Counted from the first letter of the stretch, positions 54,070 to 64,000 are shown. The stretch is 64,000 bases of DNA from Vibrio hangzhouensis (GCF_900107935.1 NZ_FNVG01000010.1:1-64000), one strand, 5' to 3'. Translations and numbers: made by a program. The notes: generated by a model from the sequence alone, not told the origin.

Positions 54070-57000
54070 TCAGGCCTGAATGCGGTTCGCTTCGAACTCA
54101 TCCATAATGTGATTCAGGTAGTTCATACGTTTACGGCGATCGGTCAGAGATTCCATAAACTTAAATTTGGTTGGACCTTCCATTGCAAACTTATTTGGCT
54201 GCGCCTGAAGTAGTTTAACCAAGAAGGCCGGGTTAATGTCAGCATCCGGATAAAATTCGATGTAGCCCCCTTTATCGTGCGACTCGATTTTCTTCACTTT
54301 AAGTGCGCCGCCACGCAGTTTCAACTGAGAGACAGACAACAAATTTTTGGCGGCATCTGGTAACAGGCCAAAGCGGTCAATCAGTTCGACTTTGAGCTCG
54401 TCTAACTCGTCGTTGTTAGCGACGCTTGCAATACGCTTATACATTGAGAGTCGCGTATTGATGTCAGGGATATAATCATCAGGCAGAAGAGCTGGAATAC
54501 GCAGCTCCACCTCTGTTTGCTCACGCAGCAGGTCGTCCAGAGAAGGCTCTTTGCCTTCTTTGAGCGCTTCCACAGCTTGCTCAAGCATTTCCATATACAG
54601 TGAGAAACCCACGGATTGGATCTGACCACTTTGCTCGTCACCAAGAAGTTCACCTGCCCCGCGGATTTCTAAGTCGTGGGTTGCCAGAGTGAAACCCGCG
54701 CCCAAATCCTCTAGTGACGCGATGGCATCCAGTCGCTTGATGGCGTCTTTGGTGATCGCTTTTGGATGTGGGGTCAGCAAATAGGCATAGGCTTGATGGT
54801 GCGAGCGTCCAACACGACCACGTAGCTGATGAAGTTGTGCCAGACCCAGATTATCGGCGCGATCCATAATAATGGTGTTTGCCGTTGGCACATCGATACC
54901 CGTTTCGATAATAGTGGTACAGACTAACAAATTAAAGCGCTGGTGGTAGAAGTCGTTCATCACTCGTTCCAACTCACGTTCGCGCATTTGACCGTGTGCG
55001 ATAGTCACCCGTGCTTCTGGAACCAGTTTCTCCAGATCCGCAGCGACTTTTTCTATGGTCTCGACCTGGTTATGTAAAAAGTAAACCTGACCACCACGCA
55101 TAATTTCACGAAGAACCGCTTCGCGAACGACGCTGTCTTCGCTTTGACGTACGAAGGTCTTAATAGCAAGACGTCGCGCCGGAGGTGTGGCAATGATAGA
55201 CAGATCACGCATGCCGCTCATGGCCATGTTCAGTGTTCTCGGGATAGGCGTAGCAGTTAAAGTAAGTATATCCACATCAGCTCGCATGGCTTTTACTTTC
55301 TCTTTTTGTCGCACGCCAAAGCGGTGTTCTTCATCAACGATCAGCAATCCAAGGTCTTTGAATCGGATGTCACTGGAGAGCAGTTTATGGGTGCCGACTA
55401 CAATATCTACCTTGCCGTCAGCGACATCCTGTAGAATCGTTTTCTGTTCTTTAGCGGATTTGAAACGCGAAAGTACTTCAACCCGAATTGGCAAGTTAGC
55501 GAAGCGATCACGGAAATTTTCAAAATGCTGTTGGGCCAACAAAGTGGTTGGAACCAATACAGCAACTTGCTTGCCATTATCTGTGGACACAAAAGCAGCG
55601 CGCATTGCCACTTCTGTTTTACCAAAGCCCACATCACCACAAACCAGTCGATCCATGGCTTTTGGTTGGCACATGTCGGACATAACGGCATTGATAGCCT
55701 GAGCCTGATCGTCGGTTTCTTCGAAAGGGAAGCCTGCTTTAAAGGTCGCATACTGATCTCTGTCGAGGGCAAATTTATAGCCTGGCTTCAGTTCTCGTTT
55801 GGCGTAAACATCAAGCAGCTCTGCGGCAACGTCACGGACTTTTTCTGCGGCTTTGCGGCGCGCTTTAACCCAGGCTTCGCCGCCCAGTTTATGTAAAGGT
55901 GCACTGTCTTCTGCACCACCGGAATAGCGTCCGATGAGATTGAGTGACGCGACGGGAACATAGAGTTTGGCATCGTTCTGATACTCAAGAGTCACATATT
56001 CCGTGGTCATGCCACCCGCTTCGAGTGTCTGCAAACCAACGTAACGGCCAATCCCGTGATCAATGTGTACCACAGGTTGTCCCGGTTTCAGTTCCGCCAG
56101 ATTACGAATGACGGTATCACTGTTAATGGAGCGTTTTTCTTTTTTGCGTCGCTGGATAACCCGGTCACCCAGCATGTCACTTTCGCAAATAAGGGCAAAT
56201 TCTGCATCATGGCTAAAGCCATGCTCACATTGACCGATTACCAGACTGAACTTGTCTGCGCTGGTAAGTGCACTGGCAAGCGATTCTCTTTCCTGAGGGC
56301 GCAACTTGATACGATGCAACAGTTCAAGCAAAGCCTCCCGGCGGCCTTCTGATTCAACCGAGAAGATCACTTTGCCGGCAAACTGCTCCGTGAACTGTCG
56401 AATTTGTGCCATGGGTTCTTTTAGCTGATGCTGAACGCTGATGTCCGGCAACGAAGTGACTGGCGCATTGACCCGACCCGCTTTGTCATCCACAGGTTCG
56501 ACTGAGCACTGTAATTGAGGGTAGTGCTTTAACGCTGAGAAAAACTCGTCTTTTTCTAACCAGAGTGTTTTAGGTTCCAGTAAAGGTCGTAGTGGATCGA
56601 CTTTTCGTTGGTCGTAACGCGTTTCTACATCCGCTAAAAAGTGATCGATTGCCGCCTCAATGTCACCAACCGCGATGATCTGTGAGTCTTCACTGATATA
56701 ATCAAACAAGGATTCGGTATGATCAAAGAACAGAGGTTGCCAGTACTCGATACCTGCTGGCCAGGTACCTTTAGTCACTTGCATGTAGATGGATTCAGGC
56801 TCTCGACGCGCATCAAACTGCTGACGCCAACGGACTCGAAAGTCTTCAATGGCCTCCTTCGTGGTGGGAAACTCGTGAGCAGGCAGTAAGCGTATTTCAC
56901 TCATATCTTCAATCGAACGTTGATTCTCCGGATCGAAGGTACGGATGGTATCAATTTCGTCGTCAAAGAAATCAATACGATAGGGTGCGGCGCTCCCCAT

Positions 57001-57525
57001 GGGAAATAGGTCGAGGATCGATCCCCGGCTGGCGTACTCTCCGGGGCCAAATACCTGGTCGACGTGGCGATAGCCGGAGTTTTCTAATTGAAGGCGCAGC
57101 TTATCCAGCGAGAACAAGTCACCCGTTTTGACCATTAAAGTATGCTGTAACAGGTAGTCACGAGGACTTTGTCGTTGCAGCAGGGTGCTGACTGGGACAA
57201 TAGTGATGCCGTCACGTTGCTGAGGCAGGGCGTACAGTCTGGCGATGCGATCAGAAATGATATCCTGATGGGGTGAAAAATTGTCGTATGGCAACGTCTC
57301 CCAGTCGGGGAAGAGTGCAACTTCGCCGGAGTAGAACTGTTCCAGTTCTCCTTGCAGCTTTAGCGCTAATTGAGGGTCTGGCACGACTAATAACGTGTGG
57401 TTGCCATGAGCACTAGCATGCTCACTGATCGACAGAGCCAGTGCGCCGCCAATCAGGTTGCCGAGATGTTTTTTGTCTCCTGCGCCACTTGGAGCATTCA
57501 GGGGAAGTAGGTGAGAGTGACTCAT
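54070..57525 (-). CDS. mfd: Transcription-repair coupling factor
   Basis: Mfd removes RNA polymerase stalled at DNA lesions and recruits UvrA. The 1151-residue protein has the N-terminal UvrB-homology modules, the RNA polymerase-binding domain (PVVHIDHGIGRYVGLQTLE), RecG-like helicase motifs (CGDVGFGKTEVAMRAAF, DEEHRFGVRQKE, TATPIPRTLNMAM, TTIIETGIDVPTANTII, GRVGRSHHQAYAYLL) and the C-terminal TRCF domain. Length matches the family. The start ATG lies 6 bases after the PilZ-like gene. Confidence 0.97.
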   Translation of the reverse strand: MSHSHLLPLNAPSGAGDKKHLGNLIGGALALSISEHASAHGNHTLLVVPDPQLALKLQGELEQFYSGEVALFPDWETLPYDNFSPHQDIISDRIARLYALPQQRDGITIVPVSTLLQRQSPRDYLLQHTLMVKTGDLFSLDKLRLQLENSGYRHVDQVFGPGEYASRGSILDLFPMGSAAPYRIDFFDDEIDTIRTFDPENQRSIEDMSEIRLLPAHEFPTTKEAIEDFRVRWRQQFDARREPESIYMQVTKGTWPAGIEYWQPLFFDHTESLFDYISEDSQIIAVGDIEAAIDHFLADVETRYDQRKVDPLRPLLEPKTLWLEKDEFFSALKHYPQLQCSVEPVDDKAGRVNAPVTSLPDISVQHQLKEPMAQIRQFTEQFAGKVIFSVESEGRREALLELLHRIKLRPQERESLASALTSADKFSLVIGQCEHGFSHDAEFALICESDMLGDRVIQRRKKEKRSINSDTVIRNLAELKPGQPVVHIDHGIGRYVGLQTLEAGGMTTEYVTLEYQNDAKLYVPVASLNLIGRYSGGAEDSAPLHKLGGEAWVKARRKAAEKVRDVAAELLDVYAKRELKPGYKFALDRDQYATFKAGFPFEETDDQAQAINAVMSDMCQPKAMDRLVCGDVGFGKTEVAMRAAFVSTDNGKQVAVLVPTTLLAQQHFENFRDRFANLPIRVEVLSRFKSAKEQKTILQDVADGKVDIVVGTHKLLSSDIRFKDLGLLIVDEEHRFGVRQKEKVKAMRADVDILTLTATPIPRTLNMAMSGMRDLSIIATPPARRLAIKTFVRQSEDSVVREAVLREIMRGGQVYFLHNQVETIEKVAADLEKLVPEARVTIAHGQMRERELERVMNDFYHQRFNLLVCTTIIETGIDVPTANTIIMDRADNLGLAQLHQLRGRVGRSHHQAYAYLLTPHPKAITKDAIKRLDAIASLEDLGAGFTLATHDLEIRGAGELLGDEQSGQIQSVGFSLYMEMLEQAVEALKEGKEPSLDDLLREQTEVELRIPALLPDDYIPDINTRLSMYKRIASVANNDELDELKVELIDRFGLLPDAAKNLLSVSQLKLRGGALKVKKIESHDKGGYIEFYPDADINPAFLVKLLQAQPNKFAMEGPTKFKFMESLTDRRKRMNYLNHIMDEFEANRIQA

Positions 57526-57531
57526 AGTATT

Positions 57532-58101
57532 TTATTGCTTATCTCTGTCTAACGAACGTTGCCTTAGCAGTTTTTGTTGTTGATACAAAGAGGCTTTGAT
57601 CAACAGGTCCTGATGTTCTTCCAGAATCCGAACGAAGGTTAAAGTGACCTCAAATCCTTGCTCTGCGGGCGTAATCTCAGAGACTTGTGCATAACAGAAT
57701 ATGCCTGCAGGTGGATGGTCAAGGAACAGCTTCACTCTGGCATATTGCCCAAGTTCGAGTGATTGTCTGCTAAGGTAAGTAAGCTGTCCGGCTCCAAAAC
57801 TGGTGGTCATATATCGGAATTCAGGGGTGTCCTGCTGAGAAATCAGGTAGTTGAGTAGCAGGTTAAGTTTCCGGTTCTGCTGTTCTATCAGTTCGGCAAC
57901 GTGTTTGAGGTTGTGTTGATTGAGTTCATGTTTTGCGGCATCGTTTTGTTGGTCCAGCAGGGCAAATTCGCTGGAAGCGACAAAAGGTGCGGGGATCTCG
58001 GCAATGTACTGTTCTAACTCGGGGAGAGCGGACCCTTGCGGGACCGGTTCAATATTTGCCTTCAGTGGTCCATTTACCGTAAAGAAATCGTTGTGCTGCA
58101 T
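57532..58101 (-). CDS. PilZ-like domain protein
   Basis: A 189-residue soluble protein. Residues about 90-185 (FRYMTTSFGAGQLTYLSRQSLELGQYARVKLFL ... VTLTFVRILEEHQDLLIKASLYQQQKLLRQ) have the length and hydrophobic pattern of a PilZ domain, but the c-di-GMP-binding RxxxR and D/NxSxxG motifs are missing or degenerate. It lies 6 bases upstream of mfd in the same direction, so they are probably cotranscribed. A non-binding PilZ variant is the best guess. Confidence 0.55.
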   Translation of the reverse strand: MQHNDFFTVNGPLKANIEPVPQGSALPELEQYIAEIPAPFVASSEFALLDQQNDAAKHELNQHNLKHVAELIEQQNRKLNLLLNYLISQQDTPEFRYMTTSFGAGQLTYLSRQSLELGQYARVKLFLDHPPAGIFCYAQVSEITPAEQGFEVTLTFVRILEEHQDLLIKASLYQQQKLLRQRSLDRDKQ

Positions 58102-58278
58102 ACGTTATTTCCTAATCAACTTGGATTAATTATCTCTGGGTATGTCAGAGTTAGCAAGAAAATGACCGATGAAATAGTCAAAAGTACGTAATTTAAAAGG
58201 AAAATTACGCCCGAGGGCTACAACCACAGTAGATTTCTGGGTACATTAACTAATAGATTTCATCCTATGGCCAACATT

Positions 58279-59487
58279 ATGTTTCACCCTTTGCCCGTTT
58301 TTATTGGACTGCGCTACCTTCGAGGTCGATCAGGTGATCGGTTCAGTCGATTCGTTTCCTACATTTCTACTGCAGGAATCACCATCGGCGTCCTGTCTCT
58401 CGTGACCGTGCTATCAGTGATGAATGGCTTCGAGTCCCAGCTGAAGGGGCGGATATTGGGCGTTTTGCCTCAGGCAGTAATTTCCCATGACTCCGGTAGA
58501 ATCAATGTCAATGAAAAGCCCGAAGCTTTGTTGAAGGACTTTGCGACTGCTCAACCCGCTGTACCTATTGTACGTAGCGAGTCGGTTGTGCAAAGCCATC
58601 AGGGATTGTCTGCGGCAATGCTGATTGGGATTGAGCCCAATTCTAATGATCCTATCCGTTATCGCTTGGTTAGCGGTGATATGGATAGCCTGGTCCCAGG
58701 CAAATACCAGATTTTATTAGGGCATGCTCTGGCACGAGAACTGGATGTGAGAGTCGGCGACAAAGTTCGCCTTATGGTCACCAGTGCCAGTCAGTACACG
58801 CCTTTAGGGCGTATACCCAGCCAGCGAATGTTTACCGTTGCCGGTCTTTATAGCACGGGGTCAGATGTAGACGCTCAGCTAGTGGTCACTCACATAAAAG
58901 ATGCGGCGAGGTTAATGCGTTTTAAAGCGGATGAGGCCAGTGGTTGGCGACTGTTCTTTCAAGATCCTTTTGTGGTCTCTTCACTTAGCGAGCGAGCATT
59001 ACCTGAAGGTTGGTTATGGAGTGACTGGCGTGACCAACGGGGTGAACTGTTTCAGGCGGTAAAAATGGAAAAGAACATGATGGGGCTGATGCTCGGGCTT
59101 ATTATCGGCGTCGCTGCCTTTAATATTATTTCTGCTTTGATCATGGTGGTGATGGAGAAACAGTCAGAAGTAGCTATTTTGAAGACTCAGGGTATGACGG
59201 ACAGACAGATACTTGCCATATTCATGGTTCAGGGAGCGAGTAGTGGGGCTGTCGGTGCCATTGTTGGCGGTGCATTGGGCGTACTACTAGCCAATAATCT
59301 CAACACACTGTTAGATGCCATGGGGGTTGCACTGTTTAGTTTTGGTGGTCAGTTACCTATTGAGGTAAACCCTGGCCAAATCGTGATCGTTGTCGTTTCT
59401 GCCGTAGTACTGAGTCTCGCGGCAACACTTTTCCCTTCTTATAGAGCATCATCCGTTAAACCTGCAGAGGCGTTAAGATATGAGTAG
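58279..59487 (+). CDS. lolC: Lipoprotein-releasing system permease LolC
   Basis: Inner membrane permease of the LolCDE ABC complex that hands mature lipoproteins to LolA. The 402 residues start [34 protein letters not shown], matching LolC, with one N-terminal helix, a periplasmic domain and three C-terminal helices ([29 protein letters not shown]). ATG 58267 is in frame but would add four residues unlike E. coli LolC; neither start has a clear ribosome site. Overlaps lolD by 8 bases. Confidence 0.93.
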   Translation: MFHPLPVFIGLRYLRGRSGDRFSRFVSYISTAGITIGVLSLVTVLSVMNGFESQLKGRILGVLPQAVISHDSGRINVNEKPEALLKDFATAQPAVPIVRSESVVQSHQGLSAAMLIGIEPNSNDPIRYRLVSGDMDSLVPGKYQILLGHALARELDVRVGDKVRLMVTSASQYTPLGRIPSQRMFTVAGLYSTGSDVDAQLVVTHIKDAARLMRFKADEASGWRLFFQDPFVVSSLSERALPEGWLWSDWRDQRGELFQAVKMEKNMMGLMLGLIIGVAAFNIISALIMVVMEKQSEVAILKTQGMTDRQILAIFMVQGASSGAVGAIVGGALGVLLANNLNTLLDAMGVALFSFGGQLPIEVNPGQIVIVVVSAVVLSLAATLFPSYRASSVKPAEALRYE

Positions 59488-60169
59488 TCCATTAATCTCA
59501 TGCAATAATATTTGTAAAACCTACCATGATGGTGCCGTGGATACCGAGGTACTGAAAGGGGTGAGTTTTGACATAAAGCAGGGTGAACTGGTGTCGATTA
59601 TCGGCTCTTCAGGATCTGGAAAGTCGACGTTGCTGCACGTATTGGGGGCGCTTGATGATGCCACTCAAGGTGAGGTGACATTTTTGGACATGCCGCTACT
59701 TAGCCTGAGTGGTAACCAGCAGGCAAAATTGCGTAATCAACATTTAGGGTTTGTCTACCAGTTCCATCACTTGCTAAGTGATTTCACAGCGGTGGAAAAT
59801 GTCGCTATGCCGCTTTTGATTGCGGGAAAAAGTGCCAAACAAGCGAGCAGTGAGGCGGCATCACTGTTAGAAAGGGTTGGGCTCAAACATCGATTGCAGC
59901 ATCGGCCTTCAGAACTGTCTGGAGGTGAGCGTCAGCGTGTAGCGATTGCAAGGGCTCTGGTCAATAAACCGTCCCTGGTACTTGCAGATGAACCGACTGG
60001 AAATCTGGATCATTCAACGGCATTGGCGATTTATGATTTGATGCGAACCCTTAATCGTGAATACGGTACCGCTTTTTTGGTCGTTACCCATGATAATGAA
60101 TTAGCGGCAAAAATGGATCGTCAACTGCATATGCAGGATGGATTACTTGTCGATGCTAAGTCGGCATAA
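59480..60169 (+). CDS. lolD: Lipoprotein-releasing system ATPase LolD
   Basis: ATP-binding subunit of 229 residues with Walker [11 protein letters not shown]-loop [10 protein letters not shown], signature LSGGERQR and Walker [12 protein letters not shown]. The YQFHHLL region contacts the LolC/LolE coupling helices. Start overlaps the end of lolC. Confidence 0.96.
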   Translation: MSSPLISCNNICKTYHDGAVDTEVLKGVSFDIKQGELVSIIGSSGSGKSTLLHVLGALDDATQGEVTFLDMPLLSLSGNQQAKLRNQHLGFVYQFHHLLSDFTAVENVAMPLLIAGKSAKQASSEAASLLERVGLKHRLQHRPSELSGGERQRVAIARALVNKPSLVLADEPTGNLDHSTALAIYDLMRTLNREYGTAFLVVTHDNELAAKMDRQLHMQDGLLVDAKSA

Positions 60170-60183
60170 ACGGGGGAATTCAT

Positions 60184-61422
60184 TTGTCACTTTCATTTTT
60201 TATTGGTAAGCGATTCAGTAAAGCCAAGCAGCGGAACTCCATGGTTTCGTTTATTTCTATTTCCTCCATCGTAGGTATCGCAGTCGGCGTAGCAGTGATA
60301 GTCATTGGCCTGTCAGCCATGAATGGTTTTGAGCGTGAACTTAAAAACCGGGTGCTATCGGTGATTGCCCATGGTGAATTTGAGGGGGTGAATGCACCTA
60401 TTAAAAACTGGCAGAGCATCATAGACTCTTCATTACAACACAAAGAGGTTGAAGCTGCGGCACCCTATGTACGACTGACTGCTTTGGTTGAAAAAGGAAC
60501 CCAACTGAAAGCGGTTGAGGTTCGGGGAGTGGCACCTGAACTGGAAACTCAGGTCTCACGTTTACCCAGTTATGTCAGCGGAAATACCTGGCAAAGTTTT
60601 CAAGCCGGGGAACAGCAGGTCATTCTGGGTAAAGGTGTTGCGGATCAGGTCGGTGCGGATGTCGGTGATTTCGTGACATTAATGATCCCGACCAGTAATG
60701 ATTCCACGAAAGTTCAGTCACCAAGAAGAGTTCGGGTTAAAGTCACAGGGCTGCTTGAGCTCAACGGCCAGATTGATCATAGCCTGGCGATTGTCCCGTT
60801 ACAGGATGCGCAACAATACGCACGACTGGGGGAGCAGGTTACGGGCGTCTCAATCAAGGTTAATGATGTCTTTAATGCCCCGTTAGTGGTTCGTGAAGTG
60901 GGCAACACGTTGACGGAATATGTCTATCTACGCAGTTGGAAGCAGAAGTATGGGTTCCTGTATCGTGATATTCAGTTGGTGCGCACCATTATGTACCTGG
61001 TGATGGTACTTGTAATTGGTGTTGCCTGCTTCAATATCGTTTCGACCTTGATGATGGCAGTCAAAGACAGGGCTTCGGAAATTGCCATATTACGGACAAT
61101 GGGAGCGACAGATGGCCTGATCAAACGCGTCTTTATCTGGCAAGGCGTGTTCTCAGGTGTAGTGGGCAGTCTGGTTGGCGGCGTGTTGGGAAGTTTGGTT
61201 TCGATGAACCTGACCCCTATCGTATCCGCACTGGAGTCCATGATTGGGCATAAATTTCTTTCGGGAGATATATACTTTGTCGATTTCTTGCCATCCCAGC
61301 TCCTTTGGAATGACGTGGTACTGGTGGCGGGGACAGCGACGATGCTGAGCCTTATTGCCACCTGGTACCCAGCCACCAAGGCCAGCCAATTGAATCCAGC
61401 GGCGGTGTTGAGCGCCAAATAA
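60184..61422 (+). CDS. lolE: Lipoprotein-releasing system permease LolE
   Basis: Second permease of LolCDE, 412 residues, with the LolE blocks FIGKRFSKAKQRNSMVSFISISSIVGIAVGVAVIVIGLSAMNGFERELKNRVL, GEQQVILGKGVADQVG and MYLVMVLVIGVACFNIVSTLMMAVKDR. The start is TTG 60184 after GGGGAATTCA; no ATG gives a proper N-terminus. Followed by a strong terminator. Confidence 0.95.
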   Translation: MSLSFFIGKRFSKAKQRNSMVSFISISSIVGIAVGVAVIVIGLSAMNGFERELKNRVLSVIAHGEFEGVNAPIKNWQSIIDSSLQHKEVEAAAPYVRLTALVEKGTQLKAVEVRGVAPELETQVSRLPSYVSGNTWQSFQAGEQQVILGKGVADQVGADVGDFVTLMIPTSNDSTKVQSPRRVRVKVTGLLELNGQIDHSLAIVPLQDAQQYARLGEQVTGVSIKVNDVFNAPLVVREVGNTLTEYVYLRSWKQKYGFLYRDIQLVRTIMYLVMVLVIGVACFNIVSTLMMAVKDRASEIAILRTMGATDGLIKRVFIWQGVFSGVVGSLVGGVLGSLVSMNLTPIVSALESMIGHKFLSGDIYFVDFLPSQLLWNDVVLVAGTATMLSLIATWYPATKASQLNPAAVLSAK

Positions 61423-61456
61423 TCTACTTCTTACTAAGCATTACTCACTACGTATT

Positions 61457-61493
61457 AAAAAGCCCATTCACCGACAGGAGAATGGGCTTTTCA
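61457..61493 (+). terminator. Terminator of lolCDE
   Basis: AAAAGCCCATTC, an 8-10 base loop and GAATGGGCTTTT form a perfect stem, 35 bases after the lolE stop. Confidence 0.92.
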
Positions 61494-61578
61494 TTAATTA
61501 TCGACGAATCAATTGCATCAAATGGCTATGTTGCTCGAAACATGACGTTGATGAAATGTACCCGTATCTGCACTCAAG

Positions 61579-62088
61579 TTATCGTGTTGCCCGCTGCTGC
61601 CAACTGCGTACTACGGAATAGCGCCAAAGTCCGCGAATCCCAAAATAGCCAGCTAATCCGGCGACCACACCACAGATGGCACAACCAAGCAGGAAAGGGG
61701 GACCGATGGTGGTCATTTGTTCTGACAGATATTGCCAGGACAGCTCAAAGTGGAACGGCTGCGGAGGGGTACTCATGAAAAATGCCCCTACTTTGTAAGC
61801 GAAATAAAACAGCACGGGCATAGTGACCGGGTTGCTGACCCAGACCAGAGCAACGGATAAAGGAAGGTTTACACCAAATACTATGGCTAACCCTGCTGCC
61901 ATAATCATTTGGCTAGGCAGAGGCACAAAAGCCATAAAAAGACCGACTGCGAAGGCACCGGCTGCTGAGCGGCGGTTTAAACACCACAGATTGGGGTTGT
62001 AGAGGACATTGCCGAACACTTTCAATGCCTTTTGTTTTTTGATCATCTCGTGATCGGGCATGAAACGTTTAATGAACTTTCTTGGCAT
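61579..62088 (-). CDS. DUF2062 membrane protein
   Basis: A 169-residue inner membrane protein of the DUF2062 family with AAGAFAVGLFMAFVPLPSQMIMAAGLAIVFGVNLPLSVALVWVSNPVTMPVLFYFAYKVGAFF, the conserved two-helix core, and a third helix near the C-terminus. ATG 62088 gives a normal N-terminus (MPRKFIKRFMPDHE); ATG 62139 would lie inside comEC on the other strand. It diverges from comEC with only 8 bases between starts. Function unknown. Confidence 0.85.
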   Translation of the reverse strand: MPRKFIKRFMPDHEMIKKQKALKVFGNVLYNPNLWCLNRRSAAGAFAVGLFMAFVPLPSQMIMAAGLAIVFGVNLPLSVALVWVSNPVTMPVLFYFAYKVGAFFMSTPPQPFHFELSWQYLSEQMTTIGPPFLLGCAICGVVAGLAGYFGIRGLWRYSVVRSWQQRATR

Positions 62089-62096
62089 AGGGAAAC

Positions 62097-64000
62097 ATGA
62101 CTCTCTTATCAGGCATTCTTGCACCACTTCTCTACACACTCATTATAGTCAGTGCGGTGTGGTGGCCAATAATGCCTCATTACTACTGGTTGATTCCTAC
62201 ATCCTTGATGAGTTTAGCCTTAATAATAAAGCGCCAGTTGGTGATAGGGTTGGCGTTTACTGCAATGTCCGTGGCTTTAATACAAGGGAACCTATTGAAG
62301 CACCAATCAGAAGTGCTTTACCGATTTGGAACCGATATTAACATAAAAGCACAGGTTGACAGCTATTTTAAAAAAATAAGTCACGGGTATGAGGTCGAGG
62401 TGACCATTTTCTCAATCGATGAACTTGAACTGGACTATTTTGCTCGTCCAAAAGTCAAACTAAGGTTGCCAGTGGCGTTAGATATCGGGGCTGTCGTCAG
62501 CGCCGAGGTTAAATTGTCTCCGGTATTTGGTGTACTAAATTATGTCGGTTTCGATAAGGAGAAATTTTACCTTTCCAAAGGGTTAGTTGGGGAGATTGCC
62601 ATAAGTCCCAAAAGCCACTTCATAGTAGAGAGTCACAGCCATTGGCGTGCTCGACTCCACAATGCGGTGACCAGGCATACCTCAGGCAGTCATTATCGGG
62701 GTTACTATCTGGCGCTCATTTTTGGCGACAGAAGCCAGTTAAAGCCCAATGACTGGCAAATGCTTAAACAGAGTGGTCTGTCCCACTTGATCGCCATCTC
62801 GGGTTTACATATCGGGATGGTGTTTGTTGTCGGCTTTGTGTTAGTGCGTGCAATAGCGCAATGGGTCGGATGGTTGCTACCAAGGCGCTGGCGCCATTTA
62901 TTAACATTACAACGTCATTGGTTGAGTGCTCTTGCAGGGCTAGCTTTGGCGTTGACCTATGCTGCATTAGGCAATTTTGCGGTGTCGACAGTGAGAGCTC
63001 TGGTGATGTTGATGGTGGTTTACGGGCTGTCTGTCTCCCAGAGGCGTTTACCGTCAATGCTGATAGTGTTAATTACAGCTTGTGTGGTGGTGACCGTTGT
63101 ACCTTTTTCGGCGGCCAGTAGCGGATTCTGGCTCTCGTTTCTGGCGGTAGTCTCTTTGATGATATCTGCTACGTTAACCCAGTCTTATTTTGGCATCAGG
63201 GCTATGCTCCTTACCCATCTGGCTTTGACTCTGTTATTTGTGCCGATTGTTCTCTACCTGTTTCAGGGGATAGCATCACTGACACCAATTTATAACTTGG
63301 TGTTTGTTCCCTGGTTTAGTTTTCTGGTTGTTCCGTTGTTGATGGCCGCAATGGTTTTTACTGCGTTAGGTTTACCTTGTGGATCTCTCTGGCGGCTGTT
63401 GGATACAGTCATGGTGCCCTTTGAAAATGCTATTAGTTTAGCGGACGCATTCTGGGTTGCACTGCCGGTCGATAATGCCATTTACGCTATTCCTTTGCTC
63501 ATCGCGCTGGCTCTCGGACAAGTTGTCGCAAAACAGTGGTGTTTCATCTTTCTTATAGTCACCGTCTTTGGCGTTCAGTTCAGGTCAGTCAGCCGTCCGT
63601 TCTCTGTTCACTTTCTCGATGTTGGTCATGGGCTATCAGTGGTGATACAACAAGGGCGGGAAGCGGTAGTGTACGATACCGGCCGGGCCCGCGAGCACTT
63701 CTCGATGGCCAGTGCAGTGGTGACACCCAACCTATATGGGTTTGGTATAGCGCATTTAGAGGGGCTTATCATCAGTCATGCCGATAACGATCACTCTGGT
63801 GGTGAGCAGGTAATGGTCGAGGATTGGCGGCCAAATTGGGTGCGTAAACCAGATAAGACTTTAGGTAGTGAACCTTGTATAAGAGGTCAAAAGTGGCGTT
63901 GGCGGAGCGTCACATTTGAAGCGCTCTGGCCGCCAAAGCCGGTTTCACGTGCCTATAATCCCCATTCTTGTGTCGTGTTGGCCACTTTTCACTGGAAAGG
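62097..64000 (+). CDS. comEC: DNA uptake channel ComEC/Rec2 (3' end cut by window)
   Basis: Inner membrane channel carrying single-stranded DNA into the cytoplasm during natural transformation. About 634 residues are present and the frame is still open at the window end. It has an N-terminal membrane segment and OB-like domain, the competence core with SHLIAISGLHIGMVFVVGF and YAALGNFAVSTVRALVMLMVVYG, about ten helices, and the start of the metallo-beta-lactamase-like domain (FLDVGHGLSVVI and SHADNDHSGG, H561-H566). ATG 62097 follows AGGGAAAC. Vibrios are naturally competent on chitin. Only the C-terminal part is missing. Confidence 0.92.
   Translation, partial: MTLLSGILAPLLYTLIIVSAVWWPIMPHYYWLIPTSLMSLALIIKRQLVIGLAFTAMSVALIQGNLLKHQSEVLYRFGTDINIKAQVDSYFKKISHGYEVEVTIFSIDELELDYFARPKVKLRLPVALDIGAVVSAEVKLSPVFGVLNYVGFDKEKFYLSKGLVGEIAISPKSHFIVESHSHWRARLHNAVTRHTSGSHYRGYYLALIFGDRSQLKPNDWQMLKQSGLSHLIAISGLHIGMVFVVGFVLVRAIAQWVGWLLPRRWRHLLTLQRHWLSALAGLALALTYAALGNFAVSTVRALVMLMVVYGLSVSQRRLPSMLIVLITACVVVTVVPFSAASSGFWLSFLAVVSLMISATLTQSYFGIRAMLLTHLALTLLFVPIVLYLFQGIASLTPIYNLVFVPWFSFLVVPLLMAAMVFTALGLPCGSLWRLLDTVMVPFENAISLADAFWVALPVDNAIYAIPLLIALALGQVVAKQWCFIFLIVTVFGVQFRSVSRPFSVHFLDVGHGLSVVIQQGREAVVYDTGRAREHFSMASAVVTPNLYGFGIAHLEGLIISHADNDHSGGEQVMVEDWRPNWVRKPDKTLGSEPCIRGQKWRWRSVTFEALWPPKPVSRAYNPHSCVVLATFHWK

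Noticed and set aside
1..64000. CRISPR array, prophage, insertion sequence or integron
   Set aside because: No regularly spaced repeats, transposase, integrase or phage structural gene seen; the CARF-like nuclease gene has no cas neighbours.

Overview
The window is a chromosomal segment of a Vibrio (Vibrionaceae, Gammaproteobacteria). The evidence is the quorum-sensing pair luxO-luxU directly after uvrB, close relatives of Vibrio and enteric proteins throughout (MoaA, NirB, Mfd, LolCDE, LpoB, YcfP, Ndh), and the mix of E. coli-like operons with marine-type nitrate assimilation genes. I see no phage, insertion sequence, integron or CRISPR array. All calls come from reading the sequence; no database search was run.

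Layout. 1-4.6 kb: tRNA-Asn, uvrB, luxO-luxU. The luxO leader carries a LuxO-box-like site and a stretch complementary to the conserved Qrr small-RNA core, so feedback control is legible, but no qrr gene is present. 4.6-8.6 kb: yvcK/ybhK diverges from a molybdenum cofactor riboswitch and moaABCDE. 8.6-21 kb: a HAD phosphatase, a small membrane protein, then a nitrate assimilation island: a TrpD2/YbiB-like gene, nasA, and divergently cobA-nirB-nirD-narK followed by a membrane-anchored PP2C phosphatase/Ser-Thr kinase fusion. Both nitrate transcripts have good sigma-54 promoters, and a strong orphan terminator hairpin lies between them. MoaABCDE would supply cofactor for NasA, and CobA would supply siroheme precursor for NirB. 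21-26.9 kb: CBS protein, MATE pump, a zinc-type P1B ATPase behind a MerR-type promoter, and udp.

26.9-37.2 kb is the most unusual region. Two paralogous MFS transporters bracket a divergent PLP fold-III decarboxylase-like gene, an operon of phosphate butyryltransferase, butyrate kinase and CoA-acylating aldehyde dehydrogenase, and a LysR regulator. Together the three operon enzymes could convert an aldehyde to acyl-CoA, acyl-phosphate and then a carboxylic acid plus ATP. These enzyme genes use the strongly biased codons typical of very highly expressed genes. The PLP enzyme has an altered substrate-binding motif, so the substrate is unknown.

37.2-64 kb: a stand-alone DUF1887 (CARF-like plus nuclease) protein, a chemoreceptor, the hinT-lipoprotein-ycfL-lpoB-thiK-ycfP cell-wall operon (without nagZ), an OmpA-like protein paired with a lipoprotein of about 15 BIG2 domains, ndh with an exact FNR box, a GNAT acetyltransferase, csiV, mfd and a PilZ-like gene, lolCDE, DUF2062 and the start of comEC, which runs off the right end.
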